Shown piece by piece: positions 1 through 5,939 of a stretch of 6,239 nt of DNA. Under the pieces are notes generated by a model. The model did not search any database. It was given only the letters and a program-made list of their open reading frames with translations, and had not been told where the DNA came from. Source of the stretch: Actinomycetota bacterium (lineage in GTDB: Bacteria; Actinomycetota; Actinomycetes; Streptosporangiales; Streptosporangiaceae); NCBI GenBank assembly GCA_003140115.1, contig PLIQ01000145.1, positions 1 to 6,239 of the forward strand. Reading direction: 5' to 3'. The stretch's first letter is position 1; the number at the start of each line of letters is the position of its first letter. The position numbers and the translations under genes are program-made.

Positions 1-858
1 AAGATCATCGAGCCGCTCACCAACCCGACCGCGCACGGCGGGAGCGCGGCCGACGCGTTCCACCTGGTGATTCCCTCGCTGCCGGGGTACGGGTTCTCCG
101 GCAAGCCGACCGCCACCGGATGGGATCCCATCCGCACCGCACGGGCCTGGGTCGTGCTGATGAAGCGCCTCGGATACGACCGGTTCGTTGCGCAGGGCGG
201 CGACTGGGGTGCGGCCGTCACGCAGACGATGGGTATTCAGGCAGCACCGGAGCTACTCGGCATTCACTCCAACATGCCCGGCACCGCTCCAGCGGCCATC
301 AACACGGCGGTCAAGCGCGGCGACCCGCCGCCACCGGACCTGTCCGCCGAGGAGAAAGCCGCGTTCGAGCAGCTGAGCAGCTTCTATGCCCTGCACGTGG
401 CCTACGCGCTGATCCTGACGACCCGCCCGCAGACGATGTACGGACTGGCGGACTCACCCGTCGATCTAGCCGCGTTCATGCTGGACCACGGTGACGGTAC
501 CGGCCAGCCCGGGCTGGTCGAAAAGACCCTGCAGGGCACCTATGCCAGCGCCCTGACCCGGGACGACCTCCTCGACAACATCACGCTGTACTGGCTGACG
601 AACACCGGGGTTTCCTCGGGCCGTCTGTACTGGGAGAACAAGGCGGACTTCTTCGACGCCAAGCCCATCACCATCCCGTTTGCCATCAGCGTCTTCCCCG
701 ACGAGCTCTATCAAGCCCCGCAGAGCTGGGCCGAGCGCGCGTACCCCCGCAACCTCATCCACTACAACCGGCTCGACCGAGGCGGCCACTTCGCGGCGTG
801 GGAGCAGCCGGACCTGTTCACCGCCGAGATGCGGGACTCCTTCCGGTCACTGCGCTAG
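1..858 (+). CDS. Epoxide hydrolase, EPHX1-like alpha/beta hydrolase (5' partial)
   Basis: The frame is open from base 1 to TAG 856-858, giving 285 visible residues; the start lies outside the window. Family members open epoxides to diols through an Asp-ester intermediate in the cytoplasm. Visible family marks, in order: [12 protein letters not shown] after strand 4 (nt 70-105); the nucleophile elbow GGDWG with the nucleophile Asp at nt 202-204; cap-region Tyr at 403-405 and Tyr at 628-630 (in RLYWEN), matching the two epoxide-polarising tyrosines of mammalian EPHX1; the acid Glu in FPDELY at 703-705; and the general-base His in RGGHFAAWE at 787-789. All catalytic residues in the visible part are therefore present. 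The missing N-terminus should hold the EHN domain and the HGWPG oxyanion motif, since family members usually have about 370-400 residues. The gene is monocistronic at its 3' side, with a hairpin 20 nt after the stop. Haloalkane dehalogenase is less likely because of the EHN-type spacing and RGGHFAAWE ending. Confidence 0.93.
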   Translation, partial: KIIEPLTNPTAHGGSAADAFHLVIPSLPGYGFSGKPTATGWDPIRTARAWVVLMKRLGYDRFVAQGGDWGAAVTQTMGIQAAPELLGIHSNMPGTAPAAINTAVKRGDPPPPDLSAEEKAAFEQLSSFYALHVAYALILTTRPQTMYGLADSPVDLAAFMLDHGDGTGQPGLVEKTLQGTYASALTRDDLLDNITLYWLTNTGVSSGRLYWENKADFFDAKPITIPFAISVFPDELYQAPQSWAERAYPRNLIHYNRLDRGGHFAAWEQPDLFTAEMRDSFRSLR

Positions 859-877
859 CCGGGTCCGACGGCGGCCG

Positions 878-918
878 CCGAGCCCAGCCACCACGCCACA
901 GGTCCTGGCTGGGCTCGG
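878..918 (+). terminator. Strong stem-loop after the epoxide hydrolase
   Basis: A perfect 13-bp GC-rich inverted repeat (878-890 pairing with 906-918) with a 15-nt loop starts 20 nt after the stop at 858. There is no T-tract, which is usual for actinomycete hairpin terminators. The position supports transcript end or 3' stabilisation. Function is inferred; pairing is seen directly. Confidence 0.7.
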
Positions 919-920
919 GC

Positions 921-1000
921 CGGCGGATGGCCCGCGGACGGGCCGCACCTCCGGGGCCTCCCGCGGATGGCCGGCGAACGGGCCGCACCTCCGGGACCTC
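921..1000. repeat. Two-copy 40-bp tandem direct repeat
   Basis: Units 921-960 and 961-1000 abut exactly and match at 36 of 40 positions; each contains the identical block GGCCGCACCTCCGGG (941-955, 981-995). Only two copies are visible and neighbouring sequence does not extend the pattern. It sits 3 nt after the hairpin at 878-918, in non-coding sequence. It could be slipped-strand duplication, the remnant of a longer array, or a pair of protein-binding sites; nothing here decides between them. Confidence 0.85.
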
Positions 1001-1405
1001 CAGCGTCCCGTACTTCCCATCCGCATCACCCCTGGCCCGGACAGTCCCGTCGGGGACGGCGGAGGAACAGCGTGGATGCAGCAGCGTGGTGGGAAGAGGG
1101 GTCTTTGATAAATCTCGCATCAGTCGGGGCAGCTCAGCGCGCCGTCTCGTAATCGAGGCCTCCTGCTCGCTCTGACGTCTCAAGCGTGGCCATCGAAGCG
1201 GCTATCCAGCTTTGACCCTGCTCTCAGGACAACGGCCGTTCCCCGCCACCGACCGGGGAACGGCCGGTCCATGTAGTTACAAGATCATCAGCCTCCCTGC
1301 CCGGCCCGGGCCTCGCCGTACGGACCGCCCAGCAGCGGCCCGCAAGCTCGCCATCGGGACTAGCGTGGATCTCTCAGCCCGGCCCGCAGATGTCATGGAG
1401 GTCGC
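1001..1405. other. Intergenic stretch without an identifiable gene
   Basis: I find no convincing coding frame, tRNA or mobile element here. Open frames on both strands encode Arg/Pro-rich, low-complexity peptides with no family resemblance. The stretch contains a small hairpin (1044-1048 with 1053-1057), the strong hairpin at 1233-1266 annotated separately, a 10-bp palindrome at 1303-1312, and a GGAGGT ribosome-binding site at 1397-1402 belonging to the broken hydrolase that follows. No clear -35/-10 pair was recognised. Confidence 0.6.
1233..1266. terminator. Strong 13-bp GC-rich hairpin
   Basis: The sequence CGGCCGTTCCCCG at 1233-1245 pairs perfectly with 1254-1266, leaving an 8-nt loop. 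It looks like an intrinsic terminator without a T-tract. No intact gene reaches it from either side: the epoxide hydrolase already has its own hairpin about 315 nt upstream, and the hydrolase fragment starts 140 nt downstream pointing away. It may be the terminator of a gene that has been lost, or a boundary element that shields the following genes. Confidence 0.6.
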
Positions 1406-1579
1406 ATGCGTATCAGCCTCGGCGATGTGTCCTTGTGGTTCGATGTGTCGGGGCCGTCGGTCACCCCGCAGGCAGACACGACCGCTGAGCGCCCGGTCGT
1501 GGTGGCGGTCCACGGCGGTCCCGGCCTGGATCACATGGCGGTGAACTCCGCCCTGAGGCCGCCGCCTCCGCGTCGGTAA
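1406..1579 (+). pseudogene. Truncated alpha/beta hydrolase (proline-iminopeptidase-like), N-terminal fragment
   Basis: ATG 1406 opens a frame of 57 codons ending at TAA 1577-1579. A good ribosome-binding site, GGAGGT at 1397-1402, precedes it. Residues 1 to about 47 read as the start of an alpha/beta hydrolase: the beta strands (ISLGDVSLWFDVSG), then VVVAVHGGPGLDHMAVNSAL, in which HGGPG is the oxyanion-hole motif of proline iminopeptidase-like enzymes. After about nt 1550 the frame becomes Pro/Arg-rich and ends. Family members normally have 270-310 residues, with a GxSxG elbow and a catalytic Asp and His further on; none appears in any frame downstream. The gene has therefore lost more than 80% of its coding sequence, by deletion or rearrangement rather than a simple frameshift. 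The intact start and ribosome-binding site suggest fairly recent loss. A short translated peptide is possible but a working enzyme is not. Confidence 0.75.
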
Positions 1580-1834
1580 CCTCGCGCGGTACTTCTTCGA
1601 GCGGGATCTCGCCCACACGGCCGCTGTACGCCAGCGCTCCGCTGTCAGCGGCGAACCACCCGAGCACCTGGCAGCACCCAGAGGTCTCATTGACGTTGTT
1701 GAAGGCAAGTGTTGTGCTACAAAGGCCGCAAGTCCAGTGGCCGGGACCCGGCCGGGCGGACGGAGATGCGTGAGCTGGCCGGCTGCTGCCGGAAATCTGT
1801 ATCGGCATTATGACGTGGGCGAGGTGCGAGAGCT
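1580..1834. other. Unassigned junction region, possible gene debris
   Basis: No gene here can be named. Two frames stand out. On the minus strand a frame read from 1808 towards 1461 holds a protein-like segment around 1705-1560 (including CCQVLGWFAADSGALAY and GEIPLEEVPREVTDAE) with roughly 80% G/C third positions. On the plus strand a frame open from 1557 to TGA 1851-1853 holds RYFFERDLAHTAAVRQ and later NLYRHYDVGEVRELCGRV, and its stop overlaps the first bases of the permease gene. Neither has a credible start or a family I recognise. Lying between a broken hydrolase and an intact permease, the stretch is best read as remains of one or two lost genes plus the permease leader. Confidence 0.4.
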
Positions 1835-3715
1835 GTGCGGGCGGGTGCGGTGATCGGCGGCAAGCTGCTCGGGGACGGCTCGGCCTGCGGCCGCACCGGT
1901 GTCGCCGCCTCGCTGCGCGCCGAGCTGCTGATCCTGCGCAGGTCCAAGGTGGCCTGGGCGCTGGTCCTGGCCACGCCGATGCTGACGCTGTTCACGATCT
2001 ACCTGCTGCAGTTCCTGGAGTATCTCGGGGACACCCCGGCGCTGTACACGCAGGAGGGCACCCCGGAGCAGGCCCTGGAAGGCCTGCTGCCGGGCCAGTT
2101 CAACATCCAGGCCATCGAGCAGGTCGCGATCACCGTGCCGTTCATCGTGCTCGGCGCGGTGATCGCTGGCGGCGACTGGGGGCGGGGCACGATCAGGACC
2201 GCGCTGCTGGCCGGGCCGAGCCGGGCCCGCACGTTCGCCGGGCAGGCGGCGGCCATCCTGATCGCCTGCGCCATCAGCGTGGTGCTGAGCTTCGCCGTGG
2301 CCGCCGCGGCCAGCGTAGCGATCCGCGCGTACACCGGCCCGCTGGCGCCCGGCGCGGCCGGCAACGACGCGTTCCCGCCCTGGATCGTGACCGCCGAATC
2401 GGTGGGTGCGGGCCTGCTCATCGCCACGGCTTACGGGGCGCTGGGCATCGCGCTGGGCACCCTGTGCCGCAGCGCTGCGGGCGGTGTCGCCGCCGCGCTG
2501 GCGTGGTACTTCCTGGTCGACGTCGATCTTTCCGACCTGAGCATCAGCGCCGGGCCGGTGGTCCAGCACATCTACAACGCCTTTCCCGAGGCCAGCGTGA
2601 CCACCCTGTCCTTCATGTTCGGCTCGTCCGGCGGGGGCGCCAGCTCGGCCACCTACCAGCCGGTCGCTCATCATGCCGCGGTCGCGATCATGCTCGGCTA
2701 CACCGCGGTCTTCCTCGGCGTGGCCCTGGTCCTGGTGCGGCGGCGCGATATCGTCAGCGCCGGGACCGCCCGCCTGCCCTGGCCGCTATCCCCGCGGCAG
2801 GGCGCCACAGCCATCGGCCAGCAGGCCTTCCGGCGCAGTGGTCCCGGCGCGGGCGTGCTGGCCTCAGCCCGCGCGGAGCTGCTGGTCATGGGCCGGTGGC
2901 CGGCCATGCGTGCCCTGGTCCTGGTGCTGCCCGCGGTCACGCTGTTTGACGGCTACATAGAGCCGTACGCGCTGTACTGGGCCGGCACCACGTCGGTGTC
3001 CGGGAACGCGCCGTCCCAGGTGCTGCCGGCCCTGCTGCCCGGCCAGTACGTCCCGGCCGTGCTCAACAGCGTCGGATTCGACTACACCCTGCCCGGCACG
3101 GCCGCGTTCTTCCTCATCGGCGCGCTGGCCGCCGGGACCGCCTGGGCCAGCGGCACCATCAGGACCTCCCTGCTGCAGGCCCCCGCCAGGATCAGCACCG
3201 CGCTGGGCCAGGCGCTGGCCGTCACCGTTGCCCTGGTCACCAGCGTGATCCTGACCTTCGCGGTGGCTGGCGTGTCCACCCTGCTCGCCGCGCTGACGAT
3301 AACCGGGTCGGTGTCCCCGGCGGCGGGCCCGCTGCCCGGCGCGGGACGGCTGGCTGCCGCGTTCGGCATCGCGGTCCTGGTCAGCCTGGCCTGGGGCGCA
3401 GCAGGCTGGACCGCCGGCACCGTGCTCAACAGCGCCGCCGCCGCGTTCGCCGCCATCCTGCTGTGGACCACGATCGTGCAAGGGCAGCTGAACTACTACG
3501 CCACCTTGATGCCCAAGGCCGTACGCGCTGTCTACGACCTGCTGCCCGACGCCGCCACCAACACTCTCGCGCTCATAGACGGGCAGATCAGCTGGAACGG
3601 CCTGTACAGCCTCGGCCAGGTCACACCGCTGCTCGCCGTCGTCACCCTCGCCGCCTACGCCCTGGCCTTCTTCTCGCTCCCGGTCATCCTGACCCGGAGG
3701 CGCGAGATCCTCTGA
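1835..3715 (+). CDS. Tandemly duplicated ABC-2 type transporter permease
   Basis: A 626-residue polytopic membrane protein, probably the transmembrane part of an ABC exporter. The GTG start at 1835 is chosen because GAGGTG (1821-1826) lies 8 nt upstream; an in-frame GTG at 1850 is the alternative. It consists of two homologous units, residues ~22-307 and ~340-626. Matching landmarks are: RAELLILRR.../RAELLVMGR... (28 and 346), LLPGQF/LLPGQY (84 and 400), GTIRTALLAGPSR/GTIRTSLLQAPAR (118 and 440), SFAVA/TFAVA (152 and 474), and a final hydrophobic helix ending in VRRRDI/TRRREI (301 and 620). Each unit shows about six hydrophobic segments: ~40-60, 97-112, 136-163, 190-210, 214-230, 283-301, and ~357-374, 420-436, 456-487, 507-527, 532-550, 596-617. 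No nucleotide-binding domain (Walker A, LSGG) is present in the protein or elsewhere in the window, so the ATPase partner must be encoded elsewhere or lost. The substrate is unknown. A fused dimer would supply both membrane halves in one chain. Confidence 0.85.
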   Translation: MRAGAVIGGKLLGDGSACGRTGVAASLRAELLILRRSKVAWALVLATPMLTLFTIYLLQFLEYLGDTPALYTQEGTPEQALEGLLPGQFNIQAIEQVAITVPFIVLGAVIAGGDWGRGTIRTALLAGPSRARTFAGQAAAILIACAISVVLSFAVAAAASVAIRAYTGPLAPGAAGNDAFPPWIVTAESVGAGLLIATAYGALGIALGTLCRSAAGGVAAALAWYFLVDVDLSDLSISAGPVVQHIYNAFPEASVTTLSFMFGSSGGGASSATYQPVAHHAAVAIMLGYTAVFLGVALVLVRRRDIVSAGTARLPWPLSPRQGATAIGQQAFRRSGPGAGVLASARAELLVMGRWPAMRALVLVLPAVTLFDGYIEPYALYWAGTTSVSGNAPSQVLPALLPGQYVPAVLNSVGFDYTLPGTAAFFLIGALAAGTAWASGTIRTSLLQAPARISTALGQALAVTVALVTSVILTFAVAGVSTLLAALTITGSVSPAAGPLPGAGRLAAAFGIAVLVSLAWGAAGWTAGTVLNSAAAAFAAILLWTTIVQGQLNYYATLMPKAVRAVYDLLPDAATNTLALIDGQISWNGLYSLGQVTPLLAVVTLAAYALAFFSLPVILTRRREIL

Positions 3716-3813
3716 CCCTGGGCACCTGCGGCGGTAGCGCCACCGGCGGGCTCATGGACCCGACGTTCCCGCGGAACCGGCCAGTCAACAAAGAACAGCC
3801 CAGGTCACAGTGA

Positions 3814-3829
3814 AGGCCGCTACCGGCCT
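3814..3829. terminator. Short hairpin, weak terminator candidate
   Basis: AGGCCG at 3814-3819 pairs with CGGCCT at 3824-3829 over a 4-nt loop, about 100 nt beyond the permease stop. The stem is short, so its role as a terminator for the permease transcript is only possible. Confidence 0.3.
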
Positions 3830-3866
3830 CAGTAGACCCATCAGGGGGTGCCGCATCTATGACGTT

Positions 3867-3953
3867 GGGGGCGGTCGCGGGGCGAGGCGCTTGGAGGCGG
3901 GGGCGGGGGCGGATGGGGTGGGTGGGGCCGCGCGGGGCACGGGGCGGGTGGGG
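3867..3953 (+). repeat. G-run cluster, potential G-quadruplex
   Basis: The plus strand carries at least ten runs of three or more G: 3867-3871, 3879-3882, 3899-3903, 3905-3909, 3915-3918, 3920-3922, 3924-3927, 3934-3937, 3941-3944, 3946-3948 and 3950-3953. Several are separated by one-base loops, which fits the usual four-run quadruplex pattern several times over. It starts 44 nt past the methyltransferase stop. In the methyltransferase transcript this block is C-rich; in permease read-through RNA it is G-rich. It may act on transcription ends or on the template; that is inference. Confidence 0.65.
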
Positions 3954-3996
3954 CGCGTGACACATGTCTGGCTTCGTGGACGCCTGCGGCAAGCGG

Positions 3997-4881
3997 CTAT
4001 TGCTTGACGGCGGTCAGGTAGGCGACGGCCCGGCGTTCTAGGCCCGTGCCGGTCTCTACGAGCGGCCTCAGGTGCCGGGTGAACTCGGCGGCTTCCTCTG
4101 GACTGAGGGTCTGGTCCAGGACTTCCCCGAACGGCGGGACCAGCGGGTTGCCTGACGAGCGGATGAATCGTTCCCAGGGCACGGGTACCTTGCGGCGCTT
4201 GACGCTGACTCGTAGTTCGAGACCGATTTCGGGGAATCCGGCGTCCTGGGCATGCTTTACCAGGTCACGGTCGTCGAAGTCGATCATCGGATCAACGCCT
4301 CGCGGCTGGAGAGACTCGTAGAGCGCCCGGACCTTGGCCGCCAGAGCGCTGACCGGGGTGACGTCGTAGCCGGAGAACAGGTCAGGATCGGCGAGGGACA
4401 TCAGCACGTTGATGGGCTCGAACAGGCTCATCCGCCCGCCGGGCTTGAGCACCCGGTAGAACTCGCGCATCGCCTGCGCCTTGTCCTTCACGTAGATCAG
4501 CACCGACCTGGTGGTGACCACGTCCACGGATGCCTCGGTCACGCCGGCCAGGTCATCGGCCGGGGCCAGCAGGAACTGGCACTGGCCAAGCAGGCCTTCG
4601 GCGCTGGCCGCGGCCCGGCAGTGATCAAGCAGGTCCTGGGAGATATCAGAGAAGATCACGTGCCCTGACGGGCCGAGCCGGTCCAGGGCCCCGAAGGCGA
4701 TGAGGCCATCACCGGTCCCCACATCAAGCAATGTCTGGCCCGGGGCCAGATGCGCCTTATCCAGCACCGTGTCCCGTACCGGGTACAGGAACTCGGCGAG
4801 ATCCTTTTCCCGCTGACGAGCATCGCCGCCGAATCGTACCTCGAGCAGCCAACGATGCCAGCGGTCAGGGCCGTCCGTCAT
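3997..4881 (-). CDS. Class I SAM-dependent methyltransferase
   Basis: A 294-residue cytoplasmic enzyme expected to transfer a methyl group from S-adenosylmethionine; the substrate is not evident. Residues ~50-65 contain motif I, LLDVGTGDGLIAFGA (the glycine-rich SAM loop). An acidic residue ends strand 2 at D79 (HVIFSDIS), A108-D110 (APADD) matches the adenine-contact region, VDVVTTRSVLIYV at 119-131 is motif II/strand 4, and FYRVLKPGGRMSLFEP at 141-156 is the post-strand-4 helix and strand 5 typical of UbiE-like methyltransferases. The C-terminal ~130 residues form an extra region that probably shapes substrate binding. The ATG at 4881-4879 is preceded by AGGAG (4887-4883) only one base from the start, too close for ordinary ribosome binding; either the site is poor or the start is leaderless. 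The next in-frame starts would cut into the N-terminal helix and are less likely. It is transcribed divergently from the ABM-like gene across 201 nt. Confidence 0.88.
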   Translation of the reverse strand: MTDGPDRWHRWLLEVRFGGDARQREKDLAEFLYPVRDTVLDKAHLAPGQTLLDVGTGDGLIAFGALDRLGPSGHVIFSDISQDLLDHCRAAASAEGLLGQCQFLLAPADDLAGVTEASVDVVTTRSVLIYVKDKAQAMREFYRVLKPGGRMSLFEPINVLMSLADPDLFSGYDVTPVSALAAKVRALYESLQPRGVDPMIDFDDRDLVKHAQDAGFPEIGLELRVSVKRRKVPVPWERFIRSSGNPLVPPFGEVLDQTLSPEEAAEFTRHLRPLVETGTGLERRAVAYLTAVKQ

Positions 4882-4902
4882 GCTCCTATTCTGCTCGTGC
4901 CA

Positions 4903-4918
4903 TCTACCCGTCTACCCG
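4903..4918. repeat. Perfect 8-bp tandem direct repeat in divergent promoter region
   Basis: TCTACCCG occurs twice without a gap (4903-4910 and 4911-4918), 22-37 nt upstream of the methyltransferase start. Read on the minus strand it gives two copies of CGGGTAGA. It could be a regulator site or overlap the methyltransferase promoter; no clear -35/-10 pair confirms this. Confidence 0.4.
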
Positions 4919-4942
4919 GCTGACCGGCGCTCTCATGGCGGG

Positions 4943-4965
4943 TGATGCATAACTGATGCGTCAGT
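4943..4965. promoter_or_regulatory. Operator-like repeats between divergent genes
   Basis: TGATGCAT (4943-4950) and TGATGCGT (4954-4961) form a direct repeat with 11-bp periodicity, one helical turn. The second overlaps a 14-bp near-palindrome, ACTGATGCGTCAGT (4952-4965), symmetric except for one central pair. Such sites between divergent genes often bind TetR- or MerR-like dimers. It could control both the methyltransferase and the ABM-like operon. No matching regulator gene is known from the sequence; the SARP-type protein downstream would prefer direct repeats. Confidence 0.45.
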
Positions 4966-5082
4966 GAGACGCCGCGTCGCCACCATGGCCTTACCGAGCC
5001 ATCGCAACGAGCGGCGGCCAAGGGAACCGCGGCGGCCGATCCTGCCGGGCACGCTGCGCCCCCGTCCCGAAGGGAGCCACTC

Positions 5083-5385
5083 GTGGCCGTCCTTATTGAA
5101 TCAGTTTTCCCGGCCGCTATCACGATCGAGGTGATCGACGCCGTCACGGACGAGATGGGCGTTGACGCCCAGCTGCCAGCTGGCGCGATCCTGCACGTCC
5201 ACTACGAGAAGGACGGGCGCGTGCACGGCGTCGATGTGTGGGAGTCGGCTGAGTACTTCCAGACATTCGCGGAGTCCACCCTGCAACCGGCCATGGGCAA
5301 GGTGGCCGCGGCGCACGGCGTCGACCTGTCACAAGCAGGCGAGCCCGAGATGACGGTAACCGAAGTTCACCGGCTTGTTCGCTAG
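5083..5385 (+). CDS. Small ABM-like (dimeric alpha/beta barrel) protein
   Basis: A 100-residue soluble protein with a GTG start; AGGGAG at 5071-5076 lies 6 nt upstream and fixes the start. Its pattern fits a ferredoxin-like, antibiotic-biosynthesis-monooxygenase-type fold: strand MAVLIESVF, helix ITIEVIDAVTDEMGV (13-27), strand AGAILHVHYEKDGRVHGVDVWES (33-55) with the family's DVWES turn, helix AEYFQTFAESTLQPAMGKVAAAHGV (56-80), and a last strand EMTVTEVHRLV (88-99). Proteins of this shape form dimers; some oxidise polycyclic aromatics without cofactor, many have no known activity. No catalytic residue can be assigned here. It is followed after 51 nt by a SnoaL-like gene, so the two are probably co-transcribed. 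Confidence 0.75.
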   Translation: MAVLIESVFPAAITIEVIDAVTDEMGVDAQLPAGAILHVHYEKDGRVHGVDVWESAEYFQTFAESTLQPAMGKVAAAHGVDLSQAGEPEMTVTEVHRLVR

Positions 5386-5436
5386 CCGCTCCGCCGCAGC
5401 CGCGGGAGCCCACCGGTACCAGAGAGGAAACCGAAA

Positions 5437-5838
5437 ATGAGTAATGTCCAGCAGATGCAAGATCTGTACGAGGCTTTCGGCCGCGGCGAAATTCCCGCCG
5501 TGCTCGGCGCGATGGATCCCGGCATCGAATGGCGCCAAGCGGAAGGCCATCCATTCCAACCCAGCGGCACGCCCTTTCTGGGGCCGGACGCGATCCTGCA
5601 GAACGTGTTCTCCAGGCTCGGAACGGAATGGGATGGCTTCACCGTGACGCCCAAGGAGTTCCACGACGCGGGCCCGGTGGTCGTGGTCGAAGCGCGCTAC
5701 ACAGGGACGCACAAGGAGACCGGCAAGAGCCTCGACGCCCAGGTTTGCCACATGTGGAAGATAAGCGACGGCAAGATCACCAGCTTCCAGCAGTACACGG
5801 ACACCGGCCAGTGGCAGGACGCGGTTGACGCAGGTTAG
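5437..5838 (+). CDS. SnoaL/NTF2-like (ketosteroid isomerase fold) protein
   Basis: A 133-residue soluble protein; ATG 5437 is preceded by AGAGGA (5423-5428) with 8-nt spacing. The layout is that of the NTF2 superfamily: N-terminal helix VQQMQDLYEAFGRGEIPAVLGAM (4-26), then DPGIEWRQAEG, a cone-closing helix around GPDAILQNVFSRLG (49-62), and three long strands (FTVTPKEFHD, VVVVEARYTGTH, AQVCHMWKISDGKITSFQQYTDT). The ending FQQYTDTGQW is characteristic of SnoaL-like members. Length is normal for the family. Activity cannot be assigned: relatives include polyketide cyclases, isomerases, epoxide hydrolases (limonene type) and proteins without known catalysis. Likely one transcription unit with the ABM-like gene 51 nt upstream. 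Confidence 0.85.
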   Translation: MSNVQQMQDLYEAFGRGEIPAVLGAMDPGIEWRQAEGHPFQPSGTPFLGPDAILQNVFSRLGTEWDGFTVTPKEFHDAGPVVVVEARYTGTHKETGKSLDAQVCHMWKISDGKITSFQQYTDTGQWQDAVDAG

Positions 5839-5939
5839 CTGAGCATTCCGCCGGGTTCACGCACTCCACCCTCCGCCTTCGAACACGGATCTGGTCGCAT
5901 ACGTGCTGATAAGGTCAGGGTGGGGTGGGGTGAGCACAA

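Larger units (their letters stand above)
3716..3996. other. Convergent intergenic region
   Basis: The permease (plus) and the methyltransferase (minus) end facing each other across 281 nt. No gene is seen. It holds a 5-bp hairpin (3765-3769 with 3773-3777, 3-nt loop), a 6-bp hairpin at 3814-3829, and a long G-rich block at 3867-3953, annotated separately. Short open frames here are Gly/Arg-rich and not protein-like. Confidence 0.6.

Noticed and set aside
921..1000. Possible CRISPR array
   Set aside because: The two units are directly adjacent with no spacer between them and there are only two; this is a plain tandem repeat.
680..1183. Several overlapping open frames around the 3' end of the epoxide hydrolase and the 40-bp repeats
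   Set aside because: They run through the coding end, a hairpin and tandem repeats, have Arg/Pro-rich products and lack family resemblance.
1808..2674. Open frame of 288 codons on the minus strand opposite the permease
   Set aside because: The product is Arg/Gln/Gly-rich low-complexity sequence without family resemblance, and the opposite plus strand encodes a coherent membrane protein. It is an antisense shadow of high-GC coding DNA.
1810..2949. Open frame of 379 codons on the plus strand, overlapping the permease in another frame
   Set aside because: Arg/Gly/Ala-rich with repeated simple patterns and no hydrophobic or domain structure; the frame starting at 1835 explains the sequence.
2864..3481. 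Open frame of 205 codons on the minus strand inside the second permease half
   Set aside because: Gly/Gln/Arg-rich composition and complete overlap with the well-supported permease; a shadow frame.
4068..4668. Open frames on the plus strand and in another minus frame within the methyltransferase
   Set aside because: The minus-strand frame 4881-3997 has SAM-binding motifs in correct order; the others are shadows.
4920..4954. CTGACC (4920-4925) and CATAAC (4948-4953) as a -35/-10 promoter
   Set aside because: The spacer would be 22 bp, too long for a normal sigma-70-type promoter.
5866..5923. 7-bp inverted repeat (5866-5872 with 5917-5923) as a terminator after the SnoaL-like gene
   Set aside because: The arms are short, the loop is 44 nt, and the right arm lies just upstream of the regulator's ribosome-binding site; chance pairing in G-rich sequence is as likely.
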